Numbered from the stretch's first letter, positions 28,870-39,461 are shown. The stretch: 64,000 bases of DNA from Chloroflexi bacterium TSY (GCA_019217005.1 JAHBNG010000040.1:1-64000), one strand, 5' to 3'. Numbers and translations are program-made. The notes: generated by a model from the letters alone, not told the origin.

Positions 28870-29346
28870 CTAGCCGGCAGTGTAGTAGGGAACGTCACTG
28901 CGTCCTTTTGTGGCCCAGAAAATGTCGTGGATCTTCTTGATTGCGGCCATCAGTTCGTTTGCATGTTCAAGACTAACTTCGACCTTGCAAGCGGAGCAGG
29001 CCTTCGCAGCATTCCAGAATATATCGTGTAGGTCTGGATAGTCCGTAAGGTGTGGTGGTTTGAAATAGTCTGTCCAGAGAACCAATAATTCTGTTTTGGC
29101 GAGATGAGCTTGTTCTTCTTTAATCGCCACGTAACGAGAAAACGTATTGTTGTATGCGATGGTCGCTTCCTTATCGCTCGGATCCGGAATTGCCAAGTCG
29201 ATCAATTTTTGCGTCATCGATAGAACCGCTTCGGCAGCAATGCGGGCTGAGGCTGGATCGTAGACCCCACACGGTCCATCACAATGGGCACTCGCCTCTT
29301 CTGCTGGTAGGAAATCGGCGAATTTGGACATTACGTTGTTCAACAT
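28870..29346 (-). CDS. sodN: nickel superoxide dismutase
   Basis: 158 residues from the ATG at 29346 (GGAAAA upstream; another ATG 18 bases earlier is possible). The nickel hook HCDGPCGVYDP begins at residue 21. His, the two Cys residues and the backbone of this loop bind Ni after the propeptide MLNNVMSKFADFLPAEEASA is removed. The rest is the four-helix bundle (ARIAAEAVLSMTQKL; later HDIFWNAAKACSACKVEV). The protein converts superoxide to O2 and H2O2 in the cytoplasm. A MITE-A lies only 34 bases upstream of the start, so the promoter or leader is altered. The gene is complete and followed by its protease gene. Confidence 0.95.
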   Translation of the reverse strand: MLNNVMSKFADFLPAEEASAHCDGPCGVYDPASARIAAEAVLSMTQKLIDLAIPDPSDKEATIAYNNTFSRYVAIKEEQAHLAKTELLVLWTDYFKPPHLTDYPDLHDIFWNAAKACSACKVEVSLEHANELMAAIKKIHDIFWATKGRSDVPYYTAG

Positions 29347-29380
29347 AGCGGGTTTTCCTTTCATTGAGTATAGATTTCCA

Positions 29381-29535
29381 GGGGTGGTTCAGAATTAGGT
29401 TTACACTTTTGATACATAGACAAAAATCTATATGAGGTCATTTTCTGCCTGAGCATGGCTCAAAGTAGAAAATATAAACATCTTTTCTCTTTGCAAAAAT
29501 GTAAACCTAATTGTCCGCCTAAAATGAACCACCCC
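29381..29535 (+). mobile_element. MITE-A copy 4 (A1) upstream of sodN
   Basis: 155 bp, GGGGTGGTTCA ends, perfect 8-bp duplication GATTTCCA (29373-29380, 29536-29543). The 215 bases between this element and the next gene hold no other recognised feature. Confidence 0.93.
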
Positions 29536-29750
29536 GATTTCCAGAAAAAAAAATTCCTCTCTTCGATCTGGAAGATGATGAAGTATGCTATAAGTATATT
29601 CTACTCGTGACTCTTTGAAAACTACAAAATCTCGGGTTTGCGCGTGTTAATGGAACAAGACAGAGCGATGTGGCGAGGAGTAAGTAATATACCACCCGCC
29701 CCTCGCCGCATCACATGTCAAGTACACTTTGTTGCGTAGAACCAAAATCT

Positions 29751-30362
29751 TTAAACTCTTTCTTGATAGTTTTCGGCATAAAAAGCATGATTTGATCCAT
29801 ATTTCCAAGCACTAAAGCGCGGTTCTGGTGCTGGTGTAGCGGAGAAATGGACGAACATCATCTTGCGATTGTGAACCTCTACATCCCATCCAGATTCGAC
29901 CAAAACCTCAATAGTGGGGCGGCTCAAATGGCAGTTGCTATGCCTCTTGCGCCAGCTGGGCGTCATGATTCGAAAGGCTTCAGATAAAAGTGGGGAGCGA
30001 GGACGCACATGCTCGACTGCATGAAGAATCCCATTGGGCTTGAGCACGCGTCGTAATTCATTTAGCACCTGATGTTGGTCGCGTACGCTACAAAGCACCA
30101 GGCTGCTGACGACAGAATCAAATTGAGCGTCTGGATAAGGGAGCTTTTCTGCTGTACCAATATCAATCGTAACGGGGATATCTAGCTGATTTGCAGCTCG
30201 ACTTGCCTCGTCGGCACACGCTTTGTCTGGCTCAATGCCATAGATATGATTCGCATTTTGATAATGAGGCAAATTCGGGCCATTGCCTATTCCAATTTCT
30301 AAGATTGTCCCTGTTAAATTTGAAACAAGCTTAGAACGCCAGTAGAAAAGATCATGAATCAT
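29751..30362 (-). CDS. class I SAM-dependent methyltransferase
   Basis: 203 residues. SAM-binding motif I is GTILEIGIGNGPNLP near residue 20, the acidic end of strand 2 is IYGIEPDK, and motif IV is FDSVVSSLVLCSV. The pattern fits the Methyltransf_11 type seen in UbiE-like and phospholipid methyltransferases. Its start overlaps the stop of the upstream phosphoesterase by four bases (ATGA), so the two genes are translationally coupled. Substrate not predictable. Confidence 0.85.
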   Translation of the reverse strand: MIHDLFYWRSKLVSNLTGTILEIGIGNGPNLPHYQNANHIYGIEPDKACADEASRAANQLDIPVTIDIGTAEKLPYPDAQFDSVVSSLVLCSVRDQHQVLNELRRVLKPNGILHAVEHVRPRSPLLSEAFRIMTPSWRKRHSNCHLSRPTIEVLVESGWDVEVHNRKMMFVHFSATPAPEPRFSAWKYGSNHAFYAENYQERV

Positions 30363-31588
30363 GATTCAGCGATGATTGTGATGAGTGTAATTTGTGGTTT
30401 GGCGCAGAATCGCAACGGAATACCCTCTCCGACGCCGCGCGTGACATAAACTTGTGTCCGGTCACGCCACATATACCCAGCCGCTTCATGGCGTTTGAGA
30501 TGAGCAGAATGCGTATGGATCGCTCCCACAATGGGGAGATTGATCTGTCCCCCGTGGGTATGACCAGACAAAATTACATCTGCCTCTCGAGATCTTCCAT
30601 CTTCCAGAACGTCTGGATTGTGGCTAAGCAGAATCTTGGTTGCGTCAGTGGGTACTTGGGCTAGGGCACTGTCAAGTTCTGGTGCCCCTTCGGTAATATC
30701 ATCGATTCCTGCCAGATGAATATTGACACCATCTGGTTGTCCAGGGTTGTGCTGTAGATGAATCGACCGATTGGTCAATAATTCAACGCCACGTGAGGCC
30801 AATATTTTCTCTAAACGGCGCGTATCATTATAGCTGGCGCGCTCCAATTCGAACGGTGTGGTCAGAAAATAGCGGACAAAGCGATAGGCATCTTGGAGAC
30901 GATCGAGTTGAGTGAATTGCTGCTCAGTAAAGACTTCGATAGGCATATAACCATTCGTTTTTGGATTCAAAGAAACCGAGCCGTTTTCAGTTATATTCCG
31001 TGCTATAGCATGAGTTAGGCCATGGCCGTCTTTAGAACCATTCTCGAACGATTCTAAATGCAATTCGTATTGAGCTTTCTTGTAATGATTCCAATTTCGA
31101 GTAAACGCGTCTCCATGACTATAACAAGCGTAGTCATGATTGCCTAACACACCATATGAGCCGAGGCGTGGTTTTGGTAGGCCATCGAGCAGAGACAGAA
31201 TGTTTGCCTCACCGGCTTCATTGTGCCAGAAATCGCCCGTATGGATTAAAAGGTCAAACTGTAAGCCAGAAACCAAACGGTGTATTTGCTTAATTTTTGC
31301 CCGTTCGCGCCATTCAAGCCCTTGAAAATGTGTGTCTGATAGATGGAGGATCCGTAGACCTCGCTGAGGGAGGCGGCCAAGTGTACCGGGTAAGCGAATG
31401 GTCAATCGATCCAGATTGATATCTAACGGTTCGCGAAAGAGCGCATAACTGGCAATACCAAGCCCCAAACCTGTAAGAAGCCCGATACCTCCGAATAACG
31501 AACGAATGCGGCCTTTGTTGGCTAAAGGACCGCCGTTATCTGAACTGGAATTCTTCCGTTTCGACCGTGATGTCGCATCAAATTGCAT
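30359..31588 (-). CDS. membrane-anchored metallophosphoesterase
   Basis: 409 residues. One N-terminal membrane segment (GGIGLLTGLGLGIASYALF) follows a basic stretch. The calcineurin-like catalytic motifs are all present: ILHLSDTHF, then IHTGDFWH, VLGNHDY, and SGHTHGGQ near the C terminus. This is the YkuE/LpxH-like arrangement of di-metal phosphoesterases; related proteins hydrolyse lipid-linked or nucleotide phosphates. An extra region of about 80 residues sits between GNHD and the last motifs. Coupled to the downstream methyltransferase by a 4-base overlap. A second, broken phosphoesterase of the same superfamily lies at 37276-38158. Confidence 0.88.
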   Translation of the reverse strand: MQFDATSRSKRKNSSSDNGGPLANKGRIRSLFGGIGLLTGLGLGIASYALFREPLDINLDRLTIRLPGTLGRLPQRGLRILHLSDTHFQGLEWRERAKIKQIHRLVSGLQFDLLIHTGDFWHNEAGEANILSLLDGLPKPRLGSYGVLGNHDYACYSHGDAFTRNWNHYKKAQYELHLESFENGSKDGHGLTHAIARNITENGSVSLNPKTNGYMPIEVFTEQQFTQLDRLQDAYRFVRYFLTTPFELERASYNDTRRLEKILASRGVELLTNRSIHLQHNPGQPDGVNIHLAGIDDITEGAPELDSALAQVPTDATKILLSHNPDVLEDGRSREADVILSGHTHGGQINLPIVGAIHTHSAHLKRHEAAGYMWRDRTQVYVTRGVGEGIPLRFCAKPQITLITIIAES

Positions 31589-31820
31589 TCTTTATCTTCT
31601 CTCTTTCTTATCAATTAAATCGTAAATCATAATTGCACGAAAACCAAATACATAGTTCTCCCAAATTCATAATATGGTCTGCTAGTTGACAAGAGACTAC
31701 GAACATTAGACAATGAAGTGTAACGAAAAAACCTTACTTTATTGATGAACCTTTCTTGATAACATTATCGAGATTCATATAAAAAATCCTGCACCAAATG
31801 GGCCAAACTCAAAACTCGCC

Positions 31821-31898
31821 GGCTCATCTAAGAAAATTGTGCAAGCCACTGTTTGCACTGGGGTCAAAATTTCAGCTGCACAATTTCGCCTGATGAGC
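31821..31898. repeat. hairpin repeat with GGCTCATCTAAGAAAATTGT arms
   Basis: Imperfect arms at 31821-31846 and 31875-31898. A half copy (CATCTAAGAAAATTG) recurs at 34356-34376, just before the DUF6391-like gene. The rest of the gap 31589-31935 shows no gene. Confidence 0.5.
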
Positions 31899-31935
31899 GA
31901 AACTCATCTATGAAACGTATATAGGCCGTTGATTG

Positions 31936-32090
31936 GGGGTGGTTCATTTTAGGCGGACAATTAGGTTTACATTTTTGCAAAGAGAAAAGATGTTTATATT
32001 TTCTACTTTGAGCCATGCTCAGGCAGAAAATGACCTCATATAGATTTTTATCTATGTATCAAAAGTGTAAACCTAATTCTGAACCACCCC
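31936..32090 (-). mobile_element. MITE-A copy 5 (A1)
   Basis: 155 bp, GGGGTGGTTCA ends, perfect 8-bp duplication GTTGATTG (31928-31935, 32091-32098). Intergenic, upstream of transketolase. Confidence 0.93.
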
Positions 32091-32122
32091 GTTGATTGAT
32101 ATATTTATGGCGGATGAAGAGA

Positions 32123-32196
32123 GTGTGTCCCAAAGTGTGTAAATGCAGCCGATTCTCTGACTGGGAGGCGTCCATTTACACACTATGTGGTACACG
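32123..32196. repeat. hairpin repeat, CCCAAAGTGTGTA family copy 2
   Basis: Arms GTGTCCCAAAGTGTGTAAAT and ATTTACACACTATGTGGTAC; homologous to the hairpin at 28126-28196 but with the loop inverted. Ends 35 bases before the transketolase start, so it may form part of its leader. Confidence 0.5.
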
Positions 32197-32230
32197 CTCC
32201 GGATAAATGAAATGCAAAAGGACAGTTTCC

Positions 32231-34282
32231 ATGACACCATCTATTCTTCGTGAGCACATTGGTCTCACATTAGATTCCACACTTGAAACCCAATTTGCAA
32301 GTACTGTTGGTCTTTTAGCTGCTGATGCGATCGAAGAAGCTCAGTCTGGTCATGCAGGGATGCCGATGGGCATGGCGCTCGCATCTGTTATACTTTGGTC
32401 ACGTTTTATGCGTTTTAACCCTGCCAATCCTGAGTGGCTGAATCGTGATCGCTTTGTTTTGAGTGCAGGGCATGGTTCCATGTTGCTCTATGCCTTGCTT
32501 CACCTGACTGGTTTCGAAGAAATGACGATGGATGAGCTCAAACAGTTCCGCCAGTGGGGAAGCCGTACAGCGGGACACCCTGAATATGCCCATGCACCTG
32601 GGATTGAGACCACAACTGGACCACTTGGACAGGGATTTGCCAATGGTGTTGGTATGGCTTTGGCCGAGCGTTGGCTTGCTGAGCGCTACAATCGACCCAA
32701 TTTCACCGTGATCGATCATTACACCTATGCGGTTGTCAGTGACGGCGATCTCATGGAAGGTATCGCAAGCGAGGCAGCTAGCTTGGTGGGGCACCTACGC
32801 TTGGGCAAGTTGATCTATCTCTATGACGATAATCGCGTCACCATTGATGGGTATACGGATTTGGCTTACAGCGAAGATTGGGCCAAACGCTTTGATGCCT
32901 ATGGTTGGCACGTGCAATCTATTGACGGTACAGACAGTAGAGCCCTCCATCAAGCGCTTGAGGCTGCTCATGCTGATTCACGCCCCAGTATTATTGGCTG
33001 CAAGACGCTCATCGGCTATGGAAGTCCATCTTTGCAAGGAACACCCGATATTCATAGCGACCCTGTTGGTGATGATGAACTGGCCCGAACCCATGAAAAC
33101 CTTGGCTTTCCACTAGACCGTTTTCATGTGCCTGATGACGTCAATGAATTGGCCGCTCGATTTGTCGAAGCAGGCAAGGCGTATGAACAGGCACACACCG
33201 AGCTGCTCTCGGCATACAAGCAACAATACCCAACAGCAGCCGCTGAACTGGAACAGATCTTCTCAAACCCGCTTCCCGATGGTTGGCAAGATGTGCTGCC
33301 CGTGTTTGAACCAGGGCAATCTATCGCAACGCGGAATGCCGGCAACAGTGTCATCAACGCACTTGCCTCCGTGATCCCAACTTTATTTGGCGGAAGCGCT
33401 GACCTCGCCGCAAGCAACAAGACAAAGATCAAGGGCGAAGCCGACATTAGCGGCGAAAGTTTTGCCGGACGCAACATCAACTTTGGTGTACGTGAGCACG
33501 GAATGGGAGGCATTCTGAACGGCATGGCGCTTCATGGGGGGCTGGTTCCTTATGGTGCTACGTTCTTCGTGTTTAGTGACTATATGCGTCCTAGCATACG
33601 GCTCGCCGCCCTCAGCGGGCTGCCTGTCATCTATGTTCTGACCCATGACGGAATTGGCGTTGGCGAAGATGGACCAACTCATCAACCCGTTGAGCAGCTA
33701 CCTTCGTTGCGCGCCATGCCAAATATGACAGTTGTGCGGCCCGCGGATGCAAATGAAGTAAGCGCCGCTTGGCGTTTGGCGTTGGAAAATCGCACGGGAC
33801 CCACACTCATGGCGCTAACGCGCCAAAACCTGCCCGTTTTTGACCGCGAGGGAGAGGGGCTGGGAGCTGCATCTGGTCTGCTTCAGGGTGCTTATGTCTT
33901 TTATGATAGTGGTGCGCAAGCTCCCTCTCTTCTGCTTCTAGCCAGTGGTAGCGAGGTAGAAATTGCTTATGAAGCAGCTAAGATACTGGCAGCAGAGCAT
34001 GTCGCCGTCCGAGTTGTGAATATGGCTTGTTGGGAAGCATTTGAACAGCAAAGCCAATCATATCGTGATAGTATATTACCTGCGGATGCCAAGAAACTGG
34101 CTGTGGAGGCTGCAACACCCTTTGGTTGGGAACGTTGGGTTGGAAACGACAAATCCAAAGGCGATATTATCGCTATTGACCGTTTTGGTGCCAGTGCCCC
34201 ATACAAGCGGGTCTATGAAGAATTAGGATTGACAATTGAAAACGTAGTCGCACATGCCAAGACGTTACTGAAATCAGACTAG
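32231..34282 (+). CDS. tkt: transketolase
   Basis: 683 residues from the ATG at 32231, chosen because AAGGACAG lies nine bases upstream; an ATG 24 bases earlier is possible. The thiamine diphosphate motif ([18 protein letters not shown] with downstream N) is complete. Substrate-binding His residues lie in SGHAGMPMG and SAGHGSML, and the catalytic region [16 protein letters not shown] is present. It transfers two-carbon ketol units between sugar phosphates in the pentose phosphate or Calvin cycle. No Calvin-cycle neighbours are visible. The gene is intact, followed by a hairpin terminator, and independent of its neighbours. Confidence 0.95.
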   Translation: MTPSILREHIGLTLDSTLETQFASTVGLLAADAIEEAQSGHAGMPMGMALASVILWSRFMRFNPANPEWLNRDRFVLSAGHGSMLLYALLHLTGFEEMTMDELKQFRQWGSRTAGHPEYAHAPGIETTTGPLGQGFANGVGMALAERWLAERYNRPNFTVIDHYTYAVVSDGDLMEGIASEAASLVGHLRLGKLIYLYDDNRVTIDGYTDLAYSEDWAKRFDAYGWHVQSIDGTDSRALHQALEAAHADSRPSIIGCKTLIGYGSPSLQGTPDIHSDPVGDDELARTHENLGFPLDRFHVPDDVNELAARFVEAGKAYEQAHTELLSAYKQQYPTAAAELEQIFSNPLPDGWQDVLPVFEPGQSIATRNAGNSVINALASVIPTLFGGSADLAASNKTKIKGEADISGESFAGRNINFGVREHGMGGILNGMALHGGLVPYGATFFVFSDYMRPSIRLAALSGLPVIYVLTHDGIGVGEDGPTHQPVEQLPSLRAMPNMTVVRPADANEVSAAWRLALENRTGPTLMALTRQNLPVFDREGEGLGAASGLLQGAYVFYDSGAQAPSLLLLASGSEVEIAYEAAKILAAEHVAVRVVNMACWEAFEQQSQSYRDSILPADAKKLAVEAATPFGWERWVGNDKSKGDIIAIDRFGASAPYKRVYEELGLTIENVVAHAKTLLKSD

Positions 34283-34300
34283 TGCGTTGTCTATGCTAAG

Positions 34301-34335
34301 AATTCGGGTCTTTCCAACTGTGAAAACCGAATTTT
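34301..34335 (+). terminator. transketolase terminator
   Basis: AATTCGG pairs with CCGAATT (34301-34307, 34327-34333), with TTTC/GAAA inside, followed by TTTT. Begins 18 bases after the transketolase stop. Confidence 0.55.
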
Positions 34336-34382
34336 AAAGCTGGATGAAGCACTAGGCATTCATCTAAGAAAATTGCGCAAAA

Positions 34383-34871
34383 ATGATAAACCTCTTAACC
34401 GAAATCGTGAGACGTACCCGACAACATCATGCAATCGAGCATGCTACGATACATTTGCTATCTGCGGCTCATCCTGACAAGAGGTTTAGCGGGATGAGTG
34501 ATCCGTTCGGATTTACGATATATGGAGAGATATCCGAAGCAGATCTGCGACAAGCCGTTGGACATGCATTGCTAAGACTGCAAGCGGGCGAGCATCATCT
34601 TGCCGTCCATCCGAATTGTGGAACCAATCTGATCACAACTGGCGTTCTTGTCACCGCAATTGCGCTGTTGCTGGGGCGAGGCAAAGGCAGTTTTATGCAG
34701 AAGTTTCCTCTGGTGCTTCCCTTTGTTGTGGTGGGATTGGTGCTTTCCAAACCATTGGGACAGCGTTTACAACTTTTTACAACATTGAGTGACGTCACGG
34801 ATCGTTGGGTACTTGAGATCCAACCGCTCGAATTGGGGACGATAGAAGGCTATCGGGTGGTTTTCGAATAA
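34383..34871 (+). CDS. DUF6391-like membrane protein
   Basis: 162 residues. The N-terminal part contains RTRQHHAIEHATIHLLS, later SDPFGFTIYGE and HLAVHPNCGTNL. This His-rich pattern is known to me from small Chloroflexota/cyanobacterial membrane proteins of DUF6391. Two hydrophobic segments follow (LITTGVLVTAIALLLG and FPLVLPFVVVGLVLS). The conserved EHA and HPNCGTN motifs suggest a metal or catalytic site, but no function is known. It ends four bases before holA and is probably co-transcribed with it. Confidence 0.7.
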   Translation: MINLLTEIVRRTRQHHAIEHATIHLLSAAHPDKRFSGMSDPFGFTIYGEISEADLRQAVGHALLRLQAGEHHLAVHPNCGTNLITTGVLVTAIALLLGRGKGSFMQKFPLVLPFVVVGLVLSKPLGQRLQLFTTLSDVTDRWVLEIQPLELGTIEGYRVVFE

Positions 34872-34875
34872 TCGA

Positions 34876-35925
34876 ATGAATTATCTGATCTTAAATGGCG
34901 ACGAATATCTTACCTATGAACATATCAGGAACTTCAAAGGGAGACTGGGTGAACCGGATCTTGCTGATTTAAATTTCACCGAGTTGGAAGGGGCATCGAC
35001 GAACGCTGGTGAAATTCTGGGCAGCGCGAGCATGATGCCGTTCCTGGCACCCAAGCGATTGTTTGTGATTCGCGGTTATCTGACGCAGTTGGATCGGAGG
35101 ATGTCCAGCAGCAAGAGTTCTGACAGTGCTGCACATCATGAAGCAGCTCAACTCGTTTGGGGGCTTGATGATTTGCCCGAAACCTCTGATCTGGTTTTCA
35201 TCGACGATATTGACAAGCGCCGTCATCTTTGGAAAGGGTTTACACAATCTGCAACAGACAAACAGCCGAAGCAAAAGGTTCCTGGTTTGGCCGAACAAAT
35301 CAAAATTCAACGGCTTGTATTGGTTGAGCTATATGCACCCGATATCAAATCGCTTGGGGGATGGATTGCCCAACGAGCGAGAACCAAGCAGATTGCTATC
35401 GATGGACGCGCTGTCCGGATGTTGTCCGATTATGTCGGTGTAAATTTACGTCAATTGGACAATGAGCTGGAGAAACTTGCAACGTATGCCGCTGGACGCC
35501 CGATTACAGTCGATGATGTCAAGCGACTGGTTAGTGATGCGAGCGAAGCTCTCATCTGGAACCTAACCGACGCCTTGAGTCAACGCAATGGACGCACTGC
35601 CATGCAGTCGCTCTATGAATTGCGCCGAGGAGATGCCAACCCTTTTTATCTGCTGACGATGATGGCGCGACAATATCGAATTATCATCAAGGTAAAGGAA
35701 GCTGCGTCGAGCGGGATGGGGGGAAACGAATATGATATTGCCCAGAAGATCAAAGAGAGCCCCTATCCCGTTAAAAAGGCTTTGCAACAGGCCCAAAAAT
35801 ATTCTGCTCAAGAGCTGGACGACATCATTCAGCGACTCCTCGAAACAGATTTTGCCATGAAGACTGGTGCCGACGCCGACGCTGAGATTGATATACTTGT
35901 GGCAGAGCTAACGCAAGGAAGATAG
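34876..35925 (+). CDS. holA: DNA polymerase III delta subunit
   Basis: 349 residues. The family layout is clear: an N-terminal AAA+-like fold without a functional Walker A (MNYLILNGDEYLTYEHIRNF), the middle region with the beta-clamp-opening part (ASMMPFLAPKRLFVIRGYL), and the helical C-terminal collar (GVNLRQLDNELEKLATYA, NPFYLLTMMARQYRIIIK). Delta opens the sliding clamp within the clamp loader during replication. It follows the DUF6391-like gene by four bases and is intact. Confidence 0.92.
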   Translation: MNYLILNGDEYLTYEHIRNFKGRLGEPDLADLNFTELEGASTNAGEILGSASMMPFLAPKRLFVIRGYLTQLDRRMSSSKSSDSAAHHEAAQLVWGLDDLPETSDLVFIDDIDKRRHLWKGFTQSATDKQPKQKVPGLAEQIKIQRLVLVELYAPDIKSLGGWIAQRARTKQIAIDGRAVRMLSDYVGVNLRQLDNELEKLATYAAGRPITVDDVKRLVSDASEALIWNLTDALSQRNGRTAMQSLYELRRGDANPFYLLTMMARQYRIIIKVKEAASSGMGGNEYDIAQKIKESPYPVKKALQQAQKYSAQELDDIIQRLLETDFAMKTGADADAEIDILVAELTQGR

Positions 35926-35988
35926 TGGATGGTTGATATCTCATCTATCTACTAAACTTCCAAGAACCTCGTAATATCAATTGCGGTT

Positions 35989-36051
35989 GTGGAGACCATG
36001 AATTTGTTCCGATTTCTTAGACGAAAAGAGCGACGAATTCATGGTCTCTAC
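35989..36051. repeat. hairpin with GAGACCATGAATT arms
   Basis: 13-bp perfect arms at 35992-36004 and 36036-36048 between holA and recF. The left half, with its leader CAATTGCGGT, recurs in diverged form at 2079-2106 next to the 3' end of the VioB-N-like gene. Confidence 0.5.
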
Positions 36052-36099
36052 AGAGCTTAAAGGCATAAACCGTGAATCTGAAATTGTAAATTCTACCGC

Positions 36100-37355
36100 A
36101 TGTATCTTTCTTGCCTCTCTCTAACCCATTTCCGCAACTATCCCCAACTTGAACTTAATTTTCATGGCCCGCTTGCTCTTTTCAAGGAGAAAATGCCCAG
36201 GGGAAGACCAATTTATTAGAAGCCATCTACTATTTGGCCACAAGCAAACCTGTCCACGCCGGTACCGAACGTGAAATTGTTGATTGGAAGGCAGACAAGG
36301 AACCGATTCCCTATTGCCGCGTGGTTGCAGAAATGAAGGCAAGTGAGGAGAGCCAGGAACGCCCGACACATATCGAAATTCTGTTAACGCAGCGCGAGGA
36401 GAGCCACAACTTCAAAAAGCAAGTCAAGATCAACGGAGTGAATCGGCGCAGTATGGATCTGATCGGGCTCATGCGAGCAGTGCTCTTTTTGCCCGAAGAT
36501 ATCAAATTAGTGTCTGGTAGCCCTGGTGAACGACGACGCTACCTTGACATTGCGCTCTGCCAAATGGACCGTGATTATACCCGTTCGCTCTCGCGCTATC
36601 AGAAAGTACTGGCCCAGCGTAACAGTCTCTTGAAAACTTTACGTGAACAGGGGGCGCGTGCAGGAGATCCTGCCATTGAAAATCAACTTGGCTTTTGGGA
36701 TGAACAACTGACGCGGGAAGGCAGCTATGTTGTGACAAGGCGCCACAACTTTGTCATGCAGCTAGAGCCGATTGCACAGCAGCGTCACGCAAGCCTGAGC
36801 GACCAACGTGAATTACTCCAGCTGCGATATGTTCCAAGCTTCAATCCTGGCTCATTTAGCGAGACACAATATCTCCAGCTCAGGGAGGCTCGTACACCAG
36901 CGGAATTACCTCATGTGGCGTTTGTTGCCTTGACGCAAGAAGAGGTAGGGAGACATTTTTTGGCCAAATTATGTGACCGTCGTAGTCGTGAACTGGCTGC
37001 CGGCAATACGCTTTACGGTCCACATCGAGACGACCTCCGCTTTCTGGACGACGGGCGCGATTTGAGAATCTATGGGAGTCGGGGCCAGCAACGTTCAGCA
37101 GCCCTTTCACTCAAACTGGCTGAAGTAGAAGCGATGACCGAAACAACGGGTGAAGCACCACTGCTTTTGCTCGATGATGTCATGAGCGAGTTGGATGCCG
37201 TGCGACGGAGTACGCTGCTGCAAGCGCTAGACGGGGTTGAACAGGCGCTCCTGACAACGACCGATTGGGACGATTTCACACCAAAATTTCGGAAACGGGC
37301 CCAACTTTTTTCGGTCGTTGGTGGAGAGGTGAGCCCTTATCGGCAACCAACGTGA
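36100..37355 (+). CDS. recF: DNA repair protein RecF, one-base frameshift near the start
   Basis: From the ATG at 36100 the frame reads MYLSCLSLTHFRNYPQLELN, then FHGPLALF, and then loses one base in TTTTCAAGGAG near 36182. Adding one C restores FQGENAQGKTNLLEAIYYL, which contains the Walker A loop. The remainder is open to 37355 with the SMC-like signature region (LYGPHRDDLRF) and Walker B LLLLDDVMSELD. RecF loads RecA at gaps with RecOR. As written the Walker A is lost. Because RecF is generally conserved and the defect is one base in a C run, a consensus error is more likely than decay. The 3' end overlaps the convergent phosphoesterase pseudogene by 80 bases. Confidence 0.88.
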
Positions 37356-38158
37356 TCTCCGTGATTTCTGGTCGGCAATTAAGGCGAATCGCTGGGCCAA
37401 TGACCCCAATCCCAGGGTTTGTATAAAGCCACAGCTCCTTGACTTGATAGAGTCCCAGATCATATTTGCGCCCATAACGCGGTAAAATGAACACTCCATA
37501 TCCTGGCAATCGCACCTGACCACCGTGGCTATGCCCGGAGAGTTGGAGCGCGACGCGACCATCCTGGGCCACCGCGTCGGCATAATCTGGCTCATGCATC
37601 AAAAGGACTGTCGGGACTGCGTTAAGTGGTGCATCCGTCATCTAGCCCAGCCAAATAGATAAGATCCTGTCCCCCGCCAATCATTACGCCGTTATTTTTC
37701 AGAACGCGAATACCGGCTGCCGTCAGCCCATGCTCGATCACGTGTACGTTGGTCCAGAGATCATGATTGCCAACAACCGCATAGATGCCATATTGAGTAT
37801 TCAAGCGTGCCAAAGCAGGGGCTAGCTCGAAGATGGACTCCGCACTCTCCAAGACAAAATCACCAGTTAATACAGCAATATCTGGCTGAAGAGAATTGGC
37901 TAGTGCAACTGCGCGTTGAATCTGTTCGATCTGCGTAAAGGGGTGCAGATGGAAATCGCTCATATGCACGATCTTGAAACCCGCTGCCGTCTCCGGTAAG
38001 TTTTGAACGGGCACCTTAACCCGCTTAATCGCGATCCACTCAGTTTCGATACGCGTTGCATAACCGTAGCCACCAAGAGCCGTCATGCCGACGACACCTG
38101 CCGAGATGAATGCTCTGCGGAGAAGATTGCGTCGAGTAATGGGCTGATTTTGGTTCAT
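37276..38158 (-). pseudogene. Tat-dependent metallophosphoesterase, frameshifted
   Basis: Starts MNQNQPITRRNLLRRAFISA, a twin-arginine signal. The calcineurin-like motifs follow in order: VHMSDFHLHP, LTGDFV, VVGNHDLW; then the frame ends at LAGLDDGCTT (37622). The missing part continues in another frame as LNAVPTVLLMHEPDYAD, SGHSHGGQ and YTNPGIGVIGPAIRLNCRPE. The expected linker between LAGLDD and the substrate loop is shortened, so this looks like a real deletion. The tail after EITLVAD overlaps the end of recF. Confidence 0.8.
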
Positions 38159-38334
38159 ATAACCTATGGGATATAAGGGAGTCTCGGTCGATCCAAATTC
38201 TTGCCGAATAGGCGTTCTCCCGCACCGGTTTCGGTCGAGTAGATCTGCATGAGAGAATGCTGCGCCATACATGGCGCGCCATGCATGGCGACTTTGCGAG
38301 CATGAGACACACTTTGTGGTACACACCCGATTCT

Positions 38335-39321
38335 TCAAGGCAGCATCGTTGTGCTTAGAGCATTCATCACTCGCTGAAGCCAACCAAGAGCAACAAAGTG
38401 GAGCCGTGTTTCATAACGCGTTGTGCCCTTTGCGAACTGGGCAATTAATTGCTCTAATCTGTGCTTAATGATTTGGAGCAAATCCTGCTGTTTATCTGTG
38501 TAGTTTACATAGAGTGCATCATAGAGCATAGAGCTGATCAGAACAAATTCAAGGAGCGTCTGGTCGGCTACTTCGGTGAACTCATTTCGTGCAGCCTCTA
38601 AGCGAGACTGAAGTGTGGGAAGATCAGAGGGGTTGATGGTCGTTAGATGTGCTTGGATTGCCTGACCATTGAGCAGCTTATCGAAGAGAGGAGAATCACG
38701 AAAGACTTGCGCGATAGTGGGCAGGTCGTGACATGCCTCCAGGCGTCGCGCTTCTTGTTCAAAGAGAGCGTCCTGGCGAGACGTTGTTCGTTGCTCTAAT
38801 TCGTTATGCAATGTCTGATAAAGTGCATCAATCGCCCGAGGATTCGACAGGTTATCCACACTTAATGCTGCATCATAATCAGCCAATTTCGCTGCATCTG
38901 TTTGAACAGGGATGAGATAGAGTGAGCCAACTTGCGTTTTCTGCCAAAGTTGGTTCGCCTCTTCAATGGCGCGTACATAGGGTGCTGCATGGAGAAGGTG
39001 TTTGGAGACGTATACGAGCAAGAAATCAGAGAGTAGCACCCGTTTTCGGTGATCGTGGTCCCAATATTGATTCTGTTCAGGACAACAGCGCAATGTCCAG
39101 ACACGGAGTCCTCTTGCCTGTAATGCATCACAAAGCGCAGCTACACCTTCGCCGTCTTCCGAAGCGTGGCAAAGACAAAGTGTTGCGCGCTGAAGCAGAT
39201 CACGAGTTGGGAGAGATTGTTGATAAACGGTTTGCGAGCCAGTACGTTTTTGACTTGGATTGCGTGATGAAAAGAAGCGATGGAGCAAAGAAAACGGACG
39301 ACTGGCATTCGTGGTAGAAGC
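38335..39321 (-). CDS. TIR-domain-like protein with helical C-terminal region
   Basis: 329 residues from the ATG at 39321 (no good ribosome site; a TTG 30 bases earlier also fits). Residues about 45-155 look like a TIR domain: strand A motif ATLCLCHASEDGEGV, BB-loop region LQARGLRVWTL, DFLLVYVSKHLL and VRAIEEANQLWQ. A Glu in the last motif sits where NAD-cleaving TIR enzymes have their catalytic Glu. The C-terminal 180 residues are predicted helical and unrecognised. TIR proteins of bacteria act in NAD cleavage or as adaptors in defence and signalling. No defence partner lies nearby, so its role is open. Confidence 0.62.
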   Translation of the reverse strand, partial: ASTTNASRPFSLLHRFFSSRNPSQKRTGSQTVYQQSLPTRDLLQRATLCLCHASEDGEGVAALCDALQARGLRVWTLRCCPEQNQYWDHDHRKRVLLSDFLLVYVSKHLLHAAPYVRAIEEANQLWQKTQVGSLYLIPVQTDAAKLADYDAALSVDNLSNPRAIDALYQTLHNELEQRTTSRQDALFEQEARRLEACHDLPTIAQVFRDSPLFDKLLNGQAIQAHLTTINPSDLPTLQSRLEAARNEFTEVADQTLLEFVLISSMLYDALYVNYTDKQQDLLQIIKHRLEQLIAQFAKGTTRYETRLHFVALGWLQRVMNALSTTMLP

Positions 39322-39461
39322 CATAACGTTGGTTGGTAGGAACGCGAACAATCGAGAGGAAAATGTACTGAATGGTTCATGTAGAGCGAGAGTGAACAGA
39401 AGACAACTGATACTCCTAAACTACTTACTGCTTGCTATCTGCTGTTCACTTTCATTAGTAT

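Noticed and set aside
38335..39321. A defence island around the TIR-like gene
   Set aside because: Neighbours are a phosphoesterase, recF and P450 genes; no other defence family is present.
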